From Cenococcum geophilum 1.58 (taxonomy: Eukaryota; Ascomycota; Dothideomycetes; Gloniales; Gloniaceae), in NCBI GenBank assembly GCA_001692895.1, contig KV748186.1, positions 2,967,785 through 3,031,784 on the forward strand: 64,000 nt of DNA, written 5' to 3'. How positions within the stretch are numbered: position 1 is the stretch's first letter; the number at the start of each line of letters is the position of its first letter. Shown here one piece after another: positions 12,093-24,754 of the stretch. The position numbers and the translations under genes are program-made. The notes under the pieces are model-generated. The model worked only from the letters and a program-made list of their open reading frames with translations. It was not told where the DNA came from and ran no database searches.

Positions 12093-12196
12093 CAGATAGA
12101 CAGATAGATAAATAGATAGGTAGGTAGATAGGTAAGCAGGTAGGTAGGTAGGTAGGTAGGTAGGTAGGTAGATAGGTAGATAAGCAGGCAGGCAGT
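11937..12196 (-). repeat. X1 array A and GATA/GGTA microsatellite
   Basis: A minisatellite built on TAGGTAGGTATAGA grades into pure GATA repeats (about 12,050-12,110) and GGTA repeats (about 12,140-12,175). Confidence 0.85.
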
Positions 12197-12299
12197 TAGA
12201 TAGCTTTATATTTTATATAGTTATAATATAAATATATTTAAAAGTATATTATAGCAATCTATGGAAATATATAATAATTTAGTTATTATATAATATAAT

Positions 12300-12425
12300 A
12301 AAATTTTATATAGTTATAATTTATATAGTTTATACAGTTTATATAGTTTGTACAGTTCGTACCGTTCGTATAGTTTATATAGTTTGTACAGTTTATACAG
12401 TTTATACAGCTTGTATAGTTTACGC
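12300..12425. repeat. X1 subterminal 10-11 bp repeat
   Basis: Tandem copies of CAGTTTATAC and variants near the right end. A similar GTTTTATACGT repeat lies at the matching place in X3 (about 22,710-22,750). Confidence 0.75.
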
Positions 12426-12579
12426 GCTATTTATTTATAAGGTAGCAAAAAGCTAGCATTAGTTTAGTCGTTAAGCGTTTTACGCGAATCGCTAACGACC
12501 ATATACGACTGCCTGAATCGCACAGTTTGCAGTAAATTGCCGCAATCTACAACAACGCGCCTAAAAAAAAATCCTGATG

Positions 12580-14930
12580 ACTAGGGGCTACGGAGGTTAA
12601 AGCGACTATTATATAGTAGTGCACTTCCGGGAGCTAGTAGAGAGAAGGGTACAGCTAATATGCGTTTCGTAGGTATGCTTATACTAAGAGTATATATAGC
12701 TTTACTGTAGTATACTTAATAGTTTTAGGGTTTTAATTACCTCCCCCTTATATATAGGTGATCTGCGCTAGTACCGAAGGGTCTCTATAGGTACTCGCTG
12801 CCAGTAATAGTAGGTCCTCTATTATATTTATAACCGGTGTCTCTATATCTAAAGGGTTTATACGGGTACTTACTACTAGTAACAATAGGTCCTCTATTAT
12901 ATTTACAACCAGCGTAAAAAAGGAGTCTTCTAGCTATAGCGAATAGACTATTTTACTAGCCTTAATATCTGTTAGGAGAGTATTAGGGGTAACTATTTAG
13001 AGGCGTCTAGGGTCCGAAGTACCCTAGATAAACTATTTAGAATAAAAGCTAATTAATAGATCTACTTCCGCGAGCCAATCCTATTTAAGAACTATATTAT
13101 AACTATTAAATAAGCCGCCCTAAAAGGTCTGTAGGCTAATAGTGCGAAAGGTACCTTAGGAGTCATTAGTGGTAACTATTAGATTATAAGCATCCTAGAT
13201 TATTATCTGGTTGCTGTTAAGGAAACATATAATAGGTTTATATAAACATAGCGTATAGTATATAGGCAGGTTAAACCTATAGACGGCGTCTTAATTAATA
13301 AGGTTAATTTAGCACCTATTATTGTATAAAGTACGTAGGCGGACTTTACCCTAGGGCGTATTTATCGCAATATGTACTATAATACGTTTCTTCTTTCCCT
13401 CTATATTAGGCCCTAGTTACAGTTAAAAGAGATACGCTATTAGGGCTTTAGGTTTTCTAAAGGCCGAGCTAACTTTTCTTTATTAGCCTACTTCTAGTAT
13501 TTCTTACAGTGGCTGCCTATAGTTCTTTAACTCGCCTATATAGCACTAGTGTCCGGGGGGTCCCCTAAGCCATTTAGCTTTTAGGTAATCTCCTTAGAAG
13601 TTTACTTAGAAAAGCGTCGCCATTTTTAGGTTTTATTCCCTAAATCTAAGTCTATAGAGCCTATACTATAACCACGCTTTAAACGCAAGGATTTACTATT
13701 ACTCCCTACGCGGTCTTCCGCAAGCTTTATAGTGTTAAGCAGTTGCTCTATATAGCGGATTTTAGTAAAGAGGTCTTTAGCGGTTCTTACCTGTTTAATA
13801 AAGTTTTAGTAAAAGAGCTCTGCTTATAGGTAGGCTAGGAGGTATAAAAACCAAAAGTTTACCTGTTGCTTAGGAATAATAAAAGGGGTATATAAGAAGC
13901 GGTCCTCTAAGCTATATATACGGGCTAGGAAGATATTAAACCTCTAGTTCTCCTTTATAATAGCTATATAGTATATAGTAGCATTATTAAAGCGCCTAAC
14001 TATAGGGTTCCTAATCTGGTCTTAGACTATAGTCTTAAACTTATCCTATGGTAAAGGACCTTTATCCTTAGTGCCTAGCCGTTAATACACTAGTTAAGCG
14101 ATTATCTTTTTTTATAAGACCTTTAATAGCCTAGCGCGTACGTCGTTTACAGTCATAGTTAGCATTATTGATCTTAAATTGGTTCTTAACTGCGGCGACC
14201 TACCGGTTAAAATACTGTTAAGTTATACCGCTAATATTAGGTAGTAACTTCTTAACTAGGGCGTTAAGATTTACTTAGCATATACGTTTGCCGCGTAACT
14301 TATACTTCTTACTAAAGAGTTAATAGGAGGGCTTTATTAAATTAATAATACTCTATAAGCTAGCTATTTTCTTAGCTAGCTTATCTAGCTCCTTTGGGTT
14401 AGTAGTATTTAGTAGAATGCTAGTAACCTTACTAGGCTCTTTTTAAGCCTAGGTATATAAGTTAAACTAATTTCTAGCGTTTATAGATATTTAATTATTT
14501 TAAGATTCTAAAGGTGGCTTAGATGCTACTAGTATGCTTCTAGCGGTTTTGTTTATACTAGATCCTAAGGCGTTCTGTAGTTATATTGCTAGCGTATTAC
14601 TATTAGGTATAGGCGTCGGTTTTCTTTTTAGAGGTATTATAGAAAAATTAAACCGGCTATCCTACTAAGGGGATTGGTAAGGATTTAAATATAAGGTAAG
14701 GATATAAATAGGGAGTCTAATAATAGAATAATAGGGTATATTGTATATATAGAGACAAATCCTTAAGGGAAAAGGAGGAGTCTGTATGCGAGGTAGGAAG
14801 GGTTTTCCCTAGGTATGTATAGCGTACGTACCTTACAGGTAAGTCACCCTTAGGTTGCCCTAGGGTCGCCTATACCTTACGGCTATATAACTATCTACTT
14901 AGGTTTTACCTAATAGTTTTAGACTTAATT
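12580..14930 (-). mobile_element. Gypsy C 5' part: protease, gag, probable LTR (fossil)
   Basis: Minus-strand continuation of the element whose RT lies at 9,537-10,283. The order in minus-strand sense is leader/LTR-like DNA (about 14,930-14,650), gag-like frame (about 14,640-13,600) and protease-like region (about 13,450-12,600). It is RIP-altered with many breaks. LTR borders are not defined because the matching LTR is missing. Confidence 0.6.
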
Positions 14931-17496
14931 TTTATATATAGTGGGCGAAGGATAGGTTCCATTTAAGAACTACTATTTAGACCTATACAATAAGCTAACG
15001 GTTTAACTATAAGAGAAGATTATGGTAGCCTTAGGCAACCTACTAACCTACTAAAGACTTATAGCCTAATATTTGTCGCTAGACTTAAAATTAAAATTAA
15101 TTAATACCCGTTCTAATCGATAAAAAGGGGCCTATAGTAGTTAAAACTTATTAATTATATCTATAGGAGCTAGAGTAGGAAGATAAGCTATAATAGCTCT
15201 TATACTAAAAGCGGTTCTATTTACGCACTAAAGAGCCTCGCCTAACTAGCTATATACTATATTATTAGCCAGTACTTATCGCAATACCCTAATTAACCCT
15301 ACCTTGGCTGCATACTATAACTATAATAAAAAGGATTACTTTACCTTATTTTGCCTAGAGCTAGAGGATATAAGCAATATTAAGGAGATAGAGAAAGGAG
15401 AAATGTCTAACGAGTTAGGAAAAGAAAAGCCCTAGGGAAAGACTCCCCCTTAGGGTACCTTATTAATCTTAAAGAGATTAATCCCAGTTTGTTAATAGGT
15501 GGAAAGCATTTTATAGTTCTATATATAGTATCTTAAAATAGATATAGAGTTAATATAACCGCCTTTATTAATACTAGAGTAAATAGCTTCGCCTTTATAA
15601 ATACTGCTTATATGAATAATATTACTAGGTTTCTAAATATAAAAGCTACTTAACTAAAGAAGCCTATTTAGGTAAAAGGCTATAACGGCCAAGCCGGTTA
15701 GCCGGTTACCTATATTTTAAAGTTATATATCGCTCTTAACGGATAACGCTAATATAGTATCCCTTGCATTCTAGATCTAGGGTCCTATAATATAATTCTT
15801 AGCCAAAAATGGATATCCTACTTTAATATTTGGCTAAATATATAATAAAGACAACTTATCTAGCTGGAGGATAGACTAAAAGTACCCTTCTTTATTAGGG
15901 AAATCCGAATTAACTATAGGATACTAATTATAAAGATTAACTTTACTTACTAGTAGGACGTCCGGACCTATAACCTAGCCTTTATTTAAGAAGACGCCTA
16001 CTATAAAGCTAAAAGGGACTCTGTATTAATAAAGATACTCTCCTAAAGTGCTATATTTAAAGGGGACTTTATATATAGTAGCGGGATAGATAGTAATATA
16101 GATAATATTTAAATTGTGTAGATCTAACTAATATAGGGAAGAATATTATTACGGAAGTGGGCATAAGCTAGAATACAATATACTAAACGGGGTAGTAATT
16201 AAAGAAGGCTACGTATACGTAACTATACGTGGTTAATATAAAGACATTTAGATGCAGAAATAGAATAGGTTAGGTACGGGTATAAATAGGGGTTATAGGG
16301 GAATATGTGTAGGTGTCTTGGGACAAACGTAAATACAGGTCAAGAACGTTAAAACGCGTAGGGACGTAAGAATGTATAAGTCCCGTAACAAATATATTAA
16401 TAGGATATAAGAGATAACCTCTAAAAGATGCGATAGGAGCTAAAAGGAGTAATAATAACACTAATACCCTAGAAGCCCCTAAAGTTATATACGCCCCTAT
16501 TATTATATAACGCCTCTATAGTAAATATTACTATAATTAGCGCTATAGCGTTTTACTTTAATATATACTAAAAGGACAATAAAGTCTTTATAACGAGTCT
16601 ATATAAGATTAATGGAATTATTAATAATAGGGAGGAAAAGCTAGCTAAGAAAACCGATAAGGAACTAGTTAAAAGCCTTCTTTTTACTATTTATACAAAT
16701 TATAAAGATATATTCTTAAAAGTGGCTTTAGATAAATTACCTCCTTACCGGACGTATAATTATAAGATTTAATTAGAAGCCGATAACTCGCTAGGCTATA
16801 GCCCCCTCTACTAATAATTAACGGACAAGCTAAAAGCAATAAAGTAGTACTTATTTAATAACCTTACTAAAGGGTTTATTAAGCCAAGTTAAGCCCCTTT
16901 TACTTCCCCTATTTTATTTATAAAAAGCCTAATAGAGGCCTTAATTTTTATATTAACTACTAAAAGCTAAACGCTATTACTTAAAAGGATTAGTACCCTA
17001 TTCCTTTAATTTATAAAACTCTTACGCACCTAAGCGGGGCTAAAATCTTTACTAGGCTTAATATCTGCTAAGCTTTCTACTAAATTAGGATAAACCCTAT
17101 ATATAAAGATTTAATAATATTCCGTACCCGTTATAGGTCCTATAAATATAAAGTTTTTCCTTTTAGACTAATAAATGGGCCGGCTATATACTAAAGGTAT
17201 ATAAATAACGTTCTTTTTAATTACCTTAATGAATTCTATACGGCATACCTAGATAATATTCTAATATACTTAGACAATATACTTAAATACTAAGTTTATA
17301 TTAAGAAGGTCCTAAAGAGATTACGGAATATAGGCTTATAAGTTAATATTAAGAAATGTAAATTTAGGGTTAAATATATAAAGTACCTTAGGTTTATTAT
17401 AAGTACGAATAAAATTAAAGTTAACCCTAAGAAGGTTAAAGCAATCCGTAACTAGAAGCCCCTATATACCATAAAGGGAATTTAATCCTTCCTTGG
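14931..17496 (+). mobile_element. Gypsy D 5' part: gag, protease, RT (fossil)
   Basis: Plus-strand parts in order are a gag end with a CCHC-type knuckle near 15,305-15,345, a protease-like stretch (about 15,500-15,950), and RT (about 16,640-17,496, with FRTRYRSYKY and AYLDNILIY). The reading is cut at 17,497 by Gypsy A1 and resumes at 25,063. It is RIP-altered with many breaks. Confidence 0.8.
17492..17496. repeat. Gypsy A1 target duplication, left (CTTGG)
   Basis: Five bases cttgg abut the 5' LTR; cttag abuts the 3' LTR at 25,058. The single difference is a G-to-A change of the RIP type. Confidence 0.85.
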
Positions 17497-17799
17497 TGTA
17501 ACGGGACTAGCCCAGTTATAGTAGGAATGTCTTAGTAAAACACTTAACAGATAAATTCCGACGCTTTGACTAAAATCTGCCCAATTAATCAAATTACCAA
17601 AGTCCGTTAAAGACCGCGTGCGTATATACGCACGCATTGACCACTAAGCCCCTAACTATTTAATTATATAATTCTCTTATTATTCCTTTCTCTTTTTTAC
17701 GCAACGTCTTGTTCTTAGCAAGAGCTATATACCCTTAGATTTAGATAGAATTTATATTATTCCTTTAAATCTTCCTTAAAGTCTCTCCGCGTCCTTATA
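17497..17799 (+). repeat. Gypsy A1 5' LTR
   Basis: 303 bp, TGTAACGGGAC...CCTTATA. It matches the 3' LTR over its whole length. Confidence 0.9.
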
Positions 17800-20700
17800 T
17801 TACGTTGCGTTAATACTAATACCCTTAAAATAGTAAACGAACTCAAATCCGCCACGTTAACTATTATAGCCCTAGTTAGGGAATAAATAACTATAATATA
17901 ACAGTCCTTTATAGATACCTTAGCCTAGTAACAAACTATACTAGAAGCTTAGTATTAGTAATTAATTAAAGTAATACGCAAAGAACTCTACGACTCTAAA
18001 GTACTCGCATTAGAGACCTTAATAGCAACACCTATAAACGAAATTAAAATAACTATATACGAACCCAACCCATTAAATATAAACCCTAAATTAGTAATGG
18101 TAGCTTAACCTATACCTATAATAAACCTAGTACCTACTATAAAATCCAAAAAGCTCCCCAACCCTCCAATATTTAATAGAAATTAAAATAACCTACATCC
18201 CTTTATAACTAAGCTCCATCTTAAACTTTTAATAAACTATAACTAATACCCTACTAAAGCTAGTAAGATTAGCTATAGAATGTCCTATTTAAATAAAAAC
18301 GCTACACAAACTATAAACCCATTCTTCTGTAACGGCACCTTTATTAATTTTAAAATCTTTATCTCGCTACTAGAATAAATATATAATAACGCCAGCCGCA
18401 AATATATAGCTGTTACTAAACTTAAAAACCTATAATAACGGAACCGAGACTTTACTAGCTTCTTTTCGGAATTTTTAAGCCTTATTAGTGAACTAGATTA
18501 GAATAAAGCCGCTAGAGTTACTACTCTCCGCTAAGCTATTTTGGATAAAATTAGAGTATAGTTAGTAGGTAGAGAACTGCTAAAGAACTTACCTAAATTT
18601 GCTATAATATATTAACGAATTAATAAGGACCTTTAATATAATAAATAAACTCATTCCCTAAAGCCAACCATACCTTACGTTTAAAACTCTATAAAACCGG
18701 CATATACCCTAAAGCGCGATCCGTCTCTAAGACCTAAAAGCCCTATATATAACCCTATGGACCTTAATGCTACCTAATCCTATACCCCCTTAAGAACTAA
18801 TAAATAAAGAATATAAGCTATAAATAGAAAATATTTTAGATATATAAAAAAAAGGGATATATTTAAAGGGATTACCAAACTTACCCTTTTAAAAAGGTCC
18901 GCTATAGCTCCTCTTAGTCCTTAAGCTATACTTATTTTATAAATTATACTTAGTTACCATAAAGTATTCCGCCTTTAGTTAACTTAGAAAACGAATTATC
19001 CTAGGGCTAAGTCGCGCCTTAGAATAAGAAGTAGAAGAGTATAAGTATCTAGGCTCTTCTAGCGCTAATATATAATATAACTCCCTTAATATACTTAGCG
19101 AAATTTAAATACTTAGAAAATAAAAGAAAGTATAAATCCTTATAGACAGCGGAGCTACTAGTATAGGCTTTATTAATATAAACTATGCAAAAACTTAATA
19201 CTTAAATTTAAAGAAACTTAATAAGCCCTAAGGCCTATAAGGCTTTAATAGNAAGCCTTTAATATANNGNNAACTAACGTANTACGCNNTTATAAAGATN
19301 NGGATNGGCGAATACCTTAAATATATTTCCCTATTTATAATACCCTTAAAGCATTATAAGGTAATACTTGGACACAGATAGCTAAAATAATATAACCCTT
19401 TAATTAGCTAGGTTAAAGAAATACTAAAATTCCGTATAACCTACTGCTAAAGTTATTACTTAAAATACTACTTACCCTATGAATATATATACAACTATTT
19501 AAACTTAATATAATACAAATTACCCTTACTATAAACCTTAAACTAATACAATAAAGTTATAACTGCTAATCGCGGTAAAGAATGCGAAGATAATATATTA
19601 AAACCTTTTAAATTTTATATAATATAAGCCGTACCCTTTTATTTGTTAGCAAGAAAACAAGACTATAAGATCTTTACTATAAAACTAGAAGATATTAAAA
19701 AGGCGTTAGAACTAAAGCAATATATTAACCCCCAACCTCTTATACCTAAAAAACATTATGATCTAATTAATACATTTAAGAGATAATTTATAGACTAACT
19801 ACCCCCGTATTAAGATGAGCACGATTTTAAGATAGAACTTAAACCTAGTATAACGCTAAAGTTCGGCCTGTTATACGGTATATCGCGAGAAGAGCTACTT
19901 ATAATGTAATAATACCTTAAAAAGCACCTAAAGAAAGGATTTATTTACCCTAGTTAATTACTATTCGCCTTGCCTATACTATTTGTTAAGAAACCTAGAA
20001 AAGGCTTAAGATTTTATATTAATTATTAAGCCCTAAATATAATTACGATTTAAAACCGATATCTAATTCCTCTGCTTTAAAAAACGCTTAACTACTTAGT
20101 AAAAGCATAATACTTTATAAAGCTTAATATAGTCGCTGCCTTTAATTAAATCCGTGTTTGTAAAGGAGATAAAAAGTATACAGCTTTCCGTATATAATGG
20201 GGACTTTTTAAATACCTAGTAATGCCGTTTAGCGTAAAGAACGGTCCTAGTACGTTTTAGTAATACGTTAATAATACGCTTCGCAAATTCCTTAATATAT
20301 TTATTACCGCGTATATTAATAATATCTTAATCTATTTATCTTCGCTTTTTAAGTATTAGAAGCACGTCTAAATAGTTCTTAAATACCTGCGAGATGCGGG
20401 CTTATAATGCAATATTAAGAAATACAAGTTCTATACGTCCGAAGTTATATACTTAGGCCTAATTATATCCTATAACGGAATTAAAATAGACCCTAAGAAA
20501 ATTGCTGCAATTATAAACTAGGAAAGTCCTAGTAGTATATAAGATATCTAAGGATTTCTAGGATTTGCAAATTTCTACCATCGATTTATTAATTACTTCT
20601 TAAAAATTGTTTAGCTATTAGTAAACTTAATAAGGAAAAATGTAAGATTTAAATGGACTACTAAATGCGAATAAGCTTTTAATAACCTAAAATATCGTTT

Positions 20701-22575
20701 TATAACTATTTTAATCCTTACTACTTTAATCCGGACCTTAAATATATCGTTAAAATAGACTCGTCTAATTATACACTAGGAGGAGTGTTATCGCAGTATA
20801 ATAAGAACGGTAAGCTGCGCCTAGTAGCCTTTCTCTCCCGGAAACTTACCCCTACTAAATTAAACTATAAGATATATAATAAGGAACTACTTGCAATTAT
20901 TAGATACTTTAAATAATGGCGCCTAGAACTTAAAGGATTATTGTTCCTAATATGCGTATTAACGGACCATAAAAACCTATAGTACTTTATAACTATAAAG
21001 CAATTAACGCAGCGCTAAATTCGTTAGGCTGAATACCTTTTATAATTTAACTTTAAGATTACGTACCGACCTAGTAAACTTAACTAGAAGCCTAACTTAT
21101 TAATATAATAATTATAGGACTTACCTATAAACGCCTCTAATAAACGGATTATAAATTAATTACGAATTCTACTGCCCCCTAAACGCTTTAAGAAACTACG
21201 CCCTATATTCCTAGATGCGGAGCTTAATAGAAATAAATTGGAAATCGATAAGTAGGATATAAAAATTGATAAATTAATAGAATATAAATGTAAGAACGAC
21301 CCCTAGATAGCAGATATAATAAAAGCGATTTAAATAGGGAAACGGTAATATAAGGATATCACACTCGCTAAATGCGAAATCCGTAATAATCGGTTATACT
21401 ATTAACAGAAGATAATAGTCCCAAATTCTAAACCCTTATAATTTAAGATACTCGAATTTGTATACAATTCCCCTATAGTAGGGTATCCTAGCTATATAAA
21501 GACCTATAAGATTATCTAATAAGTATACTACTAGCCTATAATACACGACTATATATAAAAATACGTTTAAGTATACAGAATATGTGTACGTAGGAAGACC
21601 TCTTATATAAAGAAGTAAGGAGTATTTTAACCGTTGCCAATTCCAATACAAAGATAGTAAGATATCTTAATTGACTTTATAGTTAACCTACCTAACAGTA
21701 ATAGGTTTACGAATATTATAGTAGTTGTTAACCATCTTATAAAAATGCGATATATAATCCCTATAGACTTAATTAATACAATATTAGTAGCTGAATGTTT
21801 TATTAAGCACGTCTTTAAGCTATATAGACTTCCTAATTTAATAATATCCGACCGCGAAAGCCAGTTTATTTTAAACTTCTAGCAAGCCCTATATAAACAA
21901 TTAAGTATATAAACACAACTCTTAACTGTATTTTATCTAGAGATAGATAGTTAAACCGAAATTATAAACGCGATTATAGAATAATACCTATAAATATACT
22001 ACTCCTACCTATAAGACGACTAGGAGAAATAGCTACTATTAGCTAAGTTTACTGCAAATAATATAAGAAACGAATTAATAGGCGTAATGCCGTTCTACGT
22101 AACCTACGGATAAGACCCTTAACTAGGATTTAAACTATAACCCGAAATTAATATAATAGGACCTATAATTAAGAGGATTTAACTAATTAACGCGTATAAT
22201 TTTATTAATTAAATAAAGCAGTTAATGGAACTATTATAAAGTGAATTAGCGTACGCTTAAATAGTATAGGAATGGCATATAAATAAAGGACGAGCTCCTA
22301 CGTAGGACTTTAAGGAAGGTAATATAGTTTACCTAAATATATAAAACCTAAAGACTTAACGACCTTTAAAGAAACTAGACTAGAAGTTTATAGGTCTATA
22401 CTAAGTTAAGAAAAAACTAAGCCCGTATACTTATAAACTTAAACTATTAACTAAGATAAAAATATATCTAACGTTTTATATAAACTTGCTGTAACCCTTA
22501 AAGGGTAAACCTATAACTCGCGAATTACCACCGCTACCTCCCGTAATTATTAATAACGGCGTCAGGAAAACGGGA

Positions 22576-22700
22576 GGGTGGTAGGGGCTAGCCAAGGGCT
22601 AGCCCGGGGCTGGCCCGGGGTCATTTCAGCTGGATCCGCTGATCTGCTCATATACACTTATTTACGCTAGCCCAGGGCTAGCCCGGGGCCATATTAGCAA
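22576..22700. repeat. X3 left subterminal GCTAGCCC repeats
   Basis: Several copies of GGGCTAGCCC and GGCTGGCCCGGGG. The same palindromic words recur near the right end (about 23,985-24,110). Confidence 0.85.
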
Positions 22701-22789
22701 CATTAGCATATTTTATACGTTTTGTACGTTTTATACGTTTTATATATTTTATATAATATTTCCTATAGCTGCAATATGTATAATTATAA

Positions 22790-22850
22790 TAAAATTCAAA
22801 ATTCAAAATTCAAAATTTAAAATTTAAAAATTTAAAATTTAAAATTAATA
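22790..22850. repeat. short AAAATTC tandem repeat
   Basis: Seven-base units AAAATTC/AAAATTT repeat about eight times in the AT-rich part of X3. Confidence 0.8.
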
Positions 22851-22948
22851 GTAGCTATAAGGGATATCTCTCGCAGAGTCTCCAAATCGTCAATTAGCGG
22901 CGTTCCCGATAATCCGCCGGCCATATACTAATTTCCTAACTAGGCCTA

Positions 22949-23105
22949 GTGCCTGTCCTACCTGTCCTGCCTGTCCTGCCTGTCCTCCCTGTCCTACCTA
23001 TCCTACCTGTCCTACCTATCCTACCTGTCCTACCGTCTGACCGTCCTACTTGTTCGTGCCTACCTGTCTGTGCCTGCCGGTCGTGCCTACTTATCTATGC
23101 CTACC
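22949..23105 (+). repeat. X3 array A, 10-bp minisatellite
   Basis: Units of CTGTCCTACC and CTGTCCTGCC, degrading into CCTACCTGTCTGTGC to the right, which is the X2 form of array A. Confidence 0.85.
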
Positions 23106-23159
23106 TGTCTGTATCTGTAATTCGGGGGAGAGATCGGCCAGATCAAAGGCTCTGCTTAA

Positions 23160-23361
23160 TTTGATTGCGATTAATTATATTAATTCGAATCGTTCTCTCT
23201 GGGCTTTGCTGGCTGTACGTTTAAACAGTGGTCGTCTGGGGTGCCTCCCTAAGAGGCCTTGATTCGATTTGATTGGTAATGGGATGATATCAAGGCTCTA
23301 GTTCGATTCGATCGATCGATTGAATTGATCGTGGTGTTTGCTGGCTGGTCGTTTAAACGAT
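23160..23361 (+). other. X3 core 1 spacer (two copies)
   Basis: Two diverged copies of the module with ATTCGAATCG or GATTCGATTTGATT words followed by TTTGCTGGCTG and CGTTTAAAC. X1 and X2 have one each. Confidence 0.75.
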
Positions 23362-23640
23362 TATCGTCTGGCTCTGGCGACGGTCGTCTGGTTCTGGCGA
23401 CGGTCGTCTGGTCTGGCGACGGTCGTCTGGTTCTGGCGACGGTCGTCTGGTTCTGGCGACGGTCGTCTGGTTCTGGCGACGGTCGTCTGGTTCTGGCGAC
23501 GGTCGTCTGGTTCTGGCGACGGTCGTCTGGTTCTGGCGACGGTCGTCTGGTTCTGGCGACGGTCGTCTGGTTCTGGCGACGGTCGTCTGGTTCTGGCGAC
23601 GGTCGTCTTGGTTCTGGCGACGGGTCGTCTGGTTCTGGTC
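23362..23640 (+). repeat. X3 array B, 20-bp minisatellite
   Basis: About 14 copies of GTCGTCTGGTTCTGGCGACG, most of them identical. Long frames on both strands here are repeat artefacts. Confidence 0.95.
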
Positions 23641-23654
23641 ACAGTCCTCTAGCT

Positions 23655-23795
23655 ACCGTTCTGGTGCCTCCCTAAGTAGGGAGGATGTAAGGAAGGAAGG
23701 AAGGAAGGGTAAAGGTGGCATTTAGGTGTACAAGGGGTATGCAAAGGCACGTGTAGAGGCTATCGGGAATATAGCGGGGACCCGATGGTACTTCG
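23655..23795 (+). other. X3 core 2 spacer
   Basis: GTGCCTCCCTAAGTAGGGAG palindrome, a GGAA microsatellite, then GCACGTGTAGAGGCTATCGG and AATATAGCGGGGACCCGATG; shared with X1 and X2. Confidence 0.85.
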
Positions 23796-23823
23796 GACGA
23801 TTTAGATAATAAGGAAAATCAAA

Positions 23824-23876
23824 GTCCTGCTAGGAGCCTGCTAGGAAGCCTGCTAGGAGCCTGCCCGGAGGCCTTT
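23824..23876 (+). repeat. X3 array C replacement, 12-bp units
   Basis: Four to five units of GCCTGCTAGGAG. It occupies the place of the 12-bp array C of X1 and X2 but has a different sequence. Confidence 0.75.
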
Positions 23877-23984
23877 AGGATTTTAATACCCTAATAGCAA
23901 TAAATACAATAATAGTAATAATATTATTTTATAGCTATAAGCTAGCATAGTGCTAGCGTATAGCTCTAAGGCTTAGCTAATATG

Positions 23985-24110
23985 GCTAAAAGCTAGCCCT
24001 AGGCTAGGGGGGGTAGCTAATATAGCTAAAAGCTAGCCCTAGGCTAGGGGGGTCAGCTAATATGGCTAAAAGCTGGCCCCGGGCGGAAAGCTAGCCCCGG
24101 GCCCTAAAAA
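23985..24110. repeat. X3 right subterminal AGCTAGCCCTAGGC repeats
   Basis: Three units of GCTAATATGGCTAAAAGCTA followed by GCCCTAGGCTAGGGGGG, ending in CCGGGC-rich DNA before the right inverted repeat. Confidence 0.85.
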
Positions 24111-24754
24111 CACTTTTAGCGAAACCAAATTTCCTGCGCCACTTCCCGTTTTCCTGACGGGTAATAGTTCTTACTTTATTAACTTAATTAATAATATACA
24201 ATAAAAAATATAATCTAAATAATTTAAACTTCTTGTTAAATGGGAAGGATGTGAAATATATACTTAGGAAACCTATAACTAGATTAAGACCAATACGCCT
24301 TCCCTAGTAAAAGAATTCTATAAGGACTATCCTTCGCGGCCTACTCTGGCTAAATAGACATAACATAAAAGTAAATAATTGCCACCTAATATAAATACAT
24401 AAAACATAATAGCAGGAAGCTTAAAATTAAAAAAGACTTAAAATATGTTATAATGTTTATAATATAATTACGTAATACGCAAAATATTAAGGAACTTTAA
24501 CGGCTAGTTAAAGTTATCTAATTAGTTAGATCTGCCTTACTAAGACCTACTATAAAGATATTAGTTCTGCTTACTGCCTTAACCAAGCTAATAGTAATTT
24601 TTTATCTTAGGGATGGAAAATCCTAATTAGTCCATTTAACGATAGAATTAGTAAAACCCTATACCGCTACCCGACGCGAAAACATAATACGCAATAAGTT
24701 ATAAGTCTTAACTAAAATTGAATTATTTGGACCTTCGGCTAAAAGGGGGGGTAC

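Larger units (their letters stand above)
10284..12579 (-). mobile_element. X1: composite minisatellite TIR element
   Basis: A 2,296-bp non-coding unit that splits Gypsy C between protease and RT. Its ends are inverted repeats of about 33 bp, beginning CATTAGG on the left and CATCAGG on the right and sharing GGCGCGTTGTTG. On the minus strand its internal order is array A, core 1, array B, core 2, array C, the same as X2 and X3. It is clearly RIP-altered: array C reads ...CTATAC... where X2 has ...CGTGCAGAG.... The flanks do not give a clean duplication. No ORF beyond repeat-encoded frames is present. The class is unknown. Confidence 0.75.
22560..24159 (+). mobile_element. X3: composite minisatellite TIR element
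   Basis: A 1,600-bp non-coding unit inside Gypsy A1, between integrase and chromodomain. The empty site can be read directly in A2 near 3,090. Ends are inverted repeats sharing CGTCAGGAAAACGGGA, and a GG dinucleotide is duplicated on both sides (22,558-22,559 and 24,160-24,161). Internal order is array A, core 1, array B, core 2, then a short 12-bp array. Subterminal zones at both ends carry GGGCTAGCCC palindromes. Array B is nearly homogeneous and shows no RIP, unlike its host. Confidence 0.85.

Noticed and set aside
23325-23675. Overlapping frames of about 90-116 codons
   Set aside because: Read-through of the 20-bp array B of X3 in several frames.
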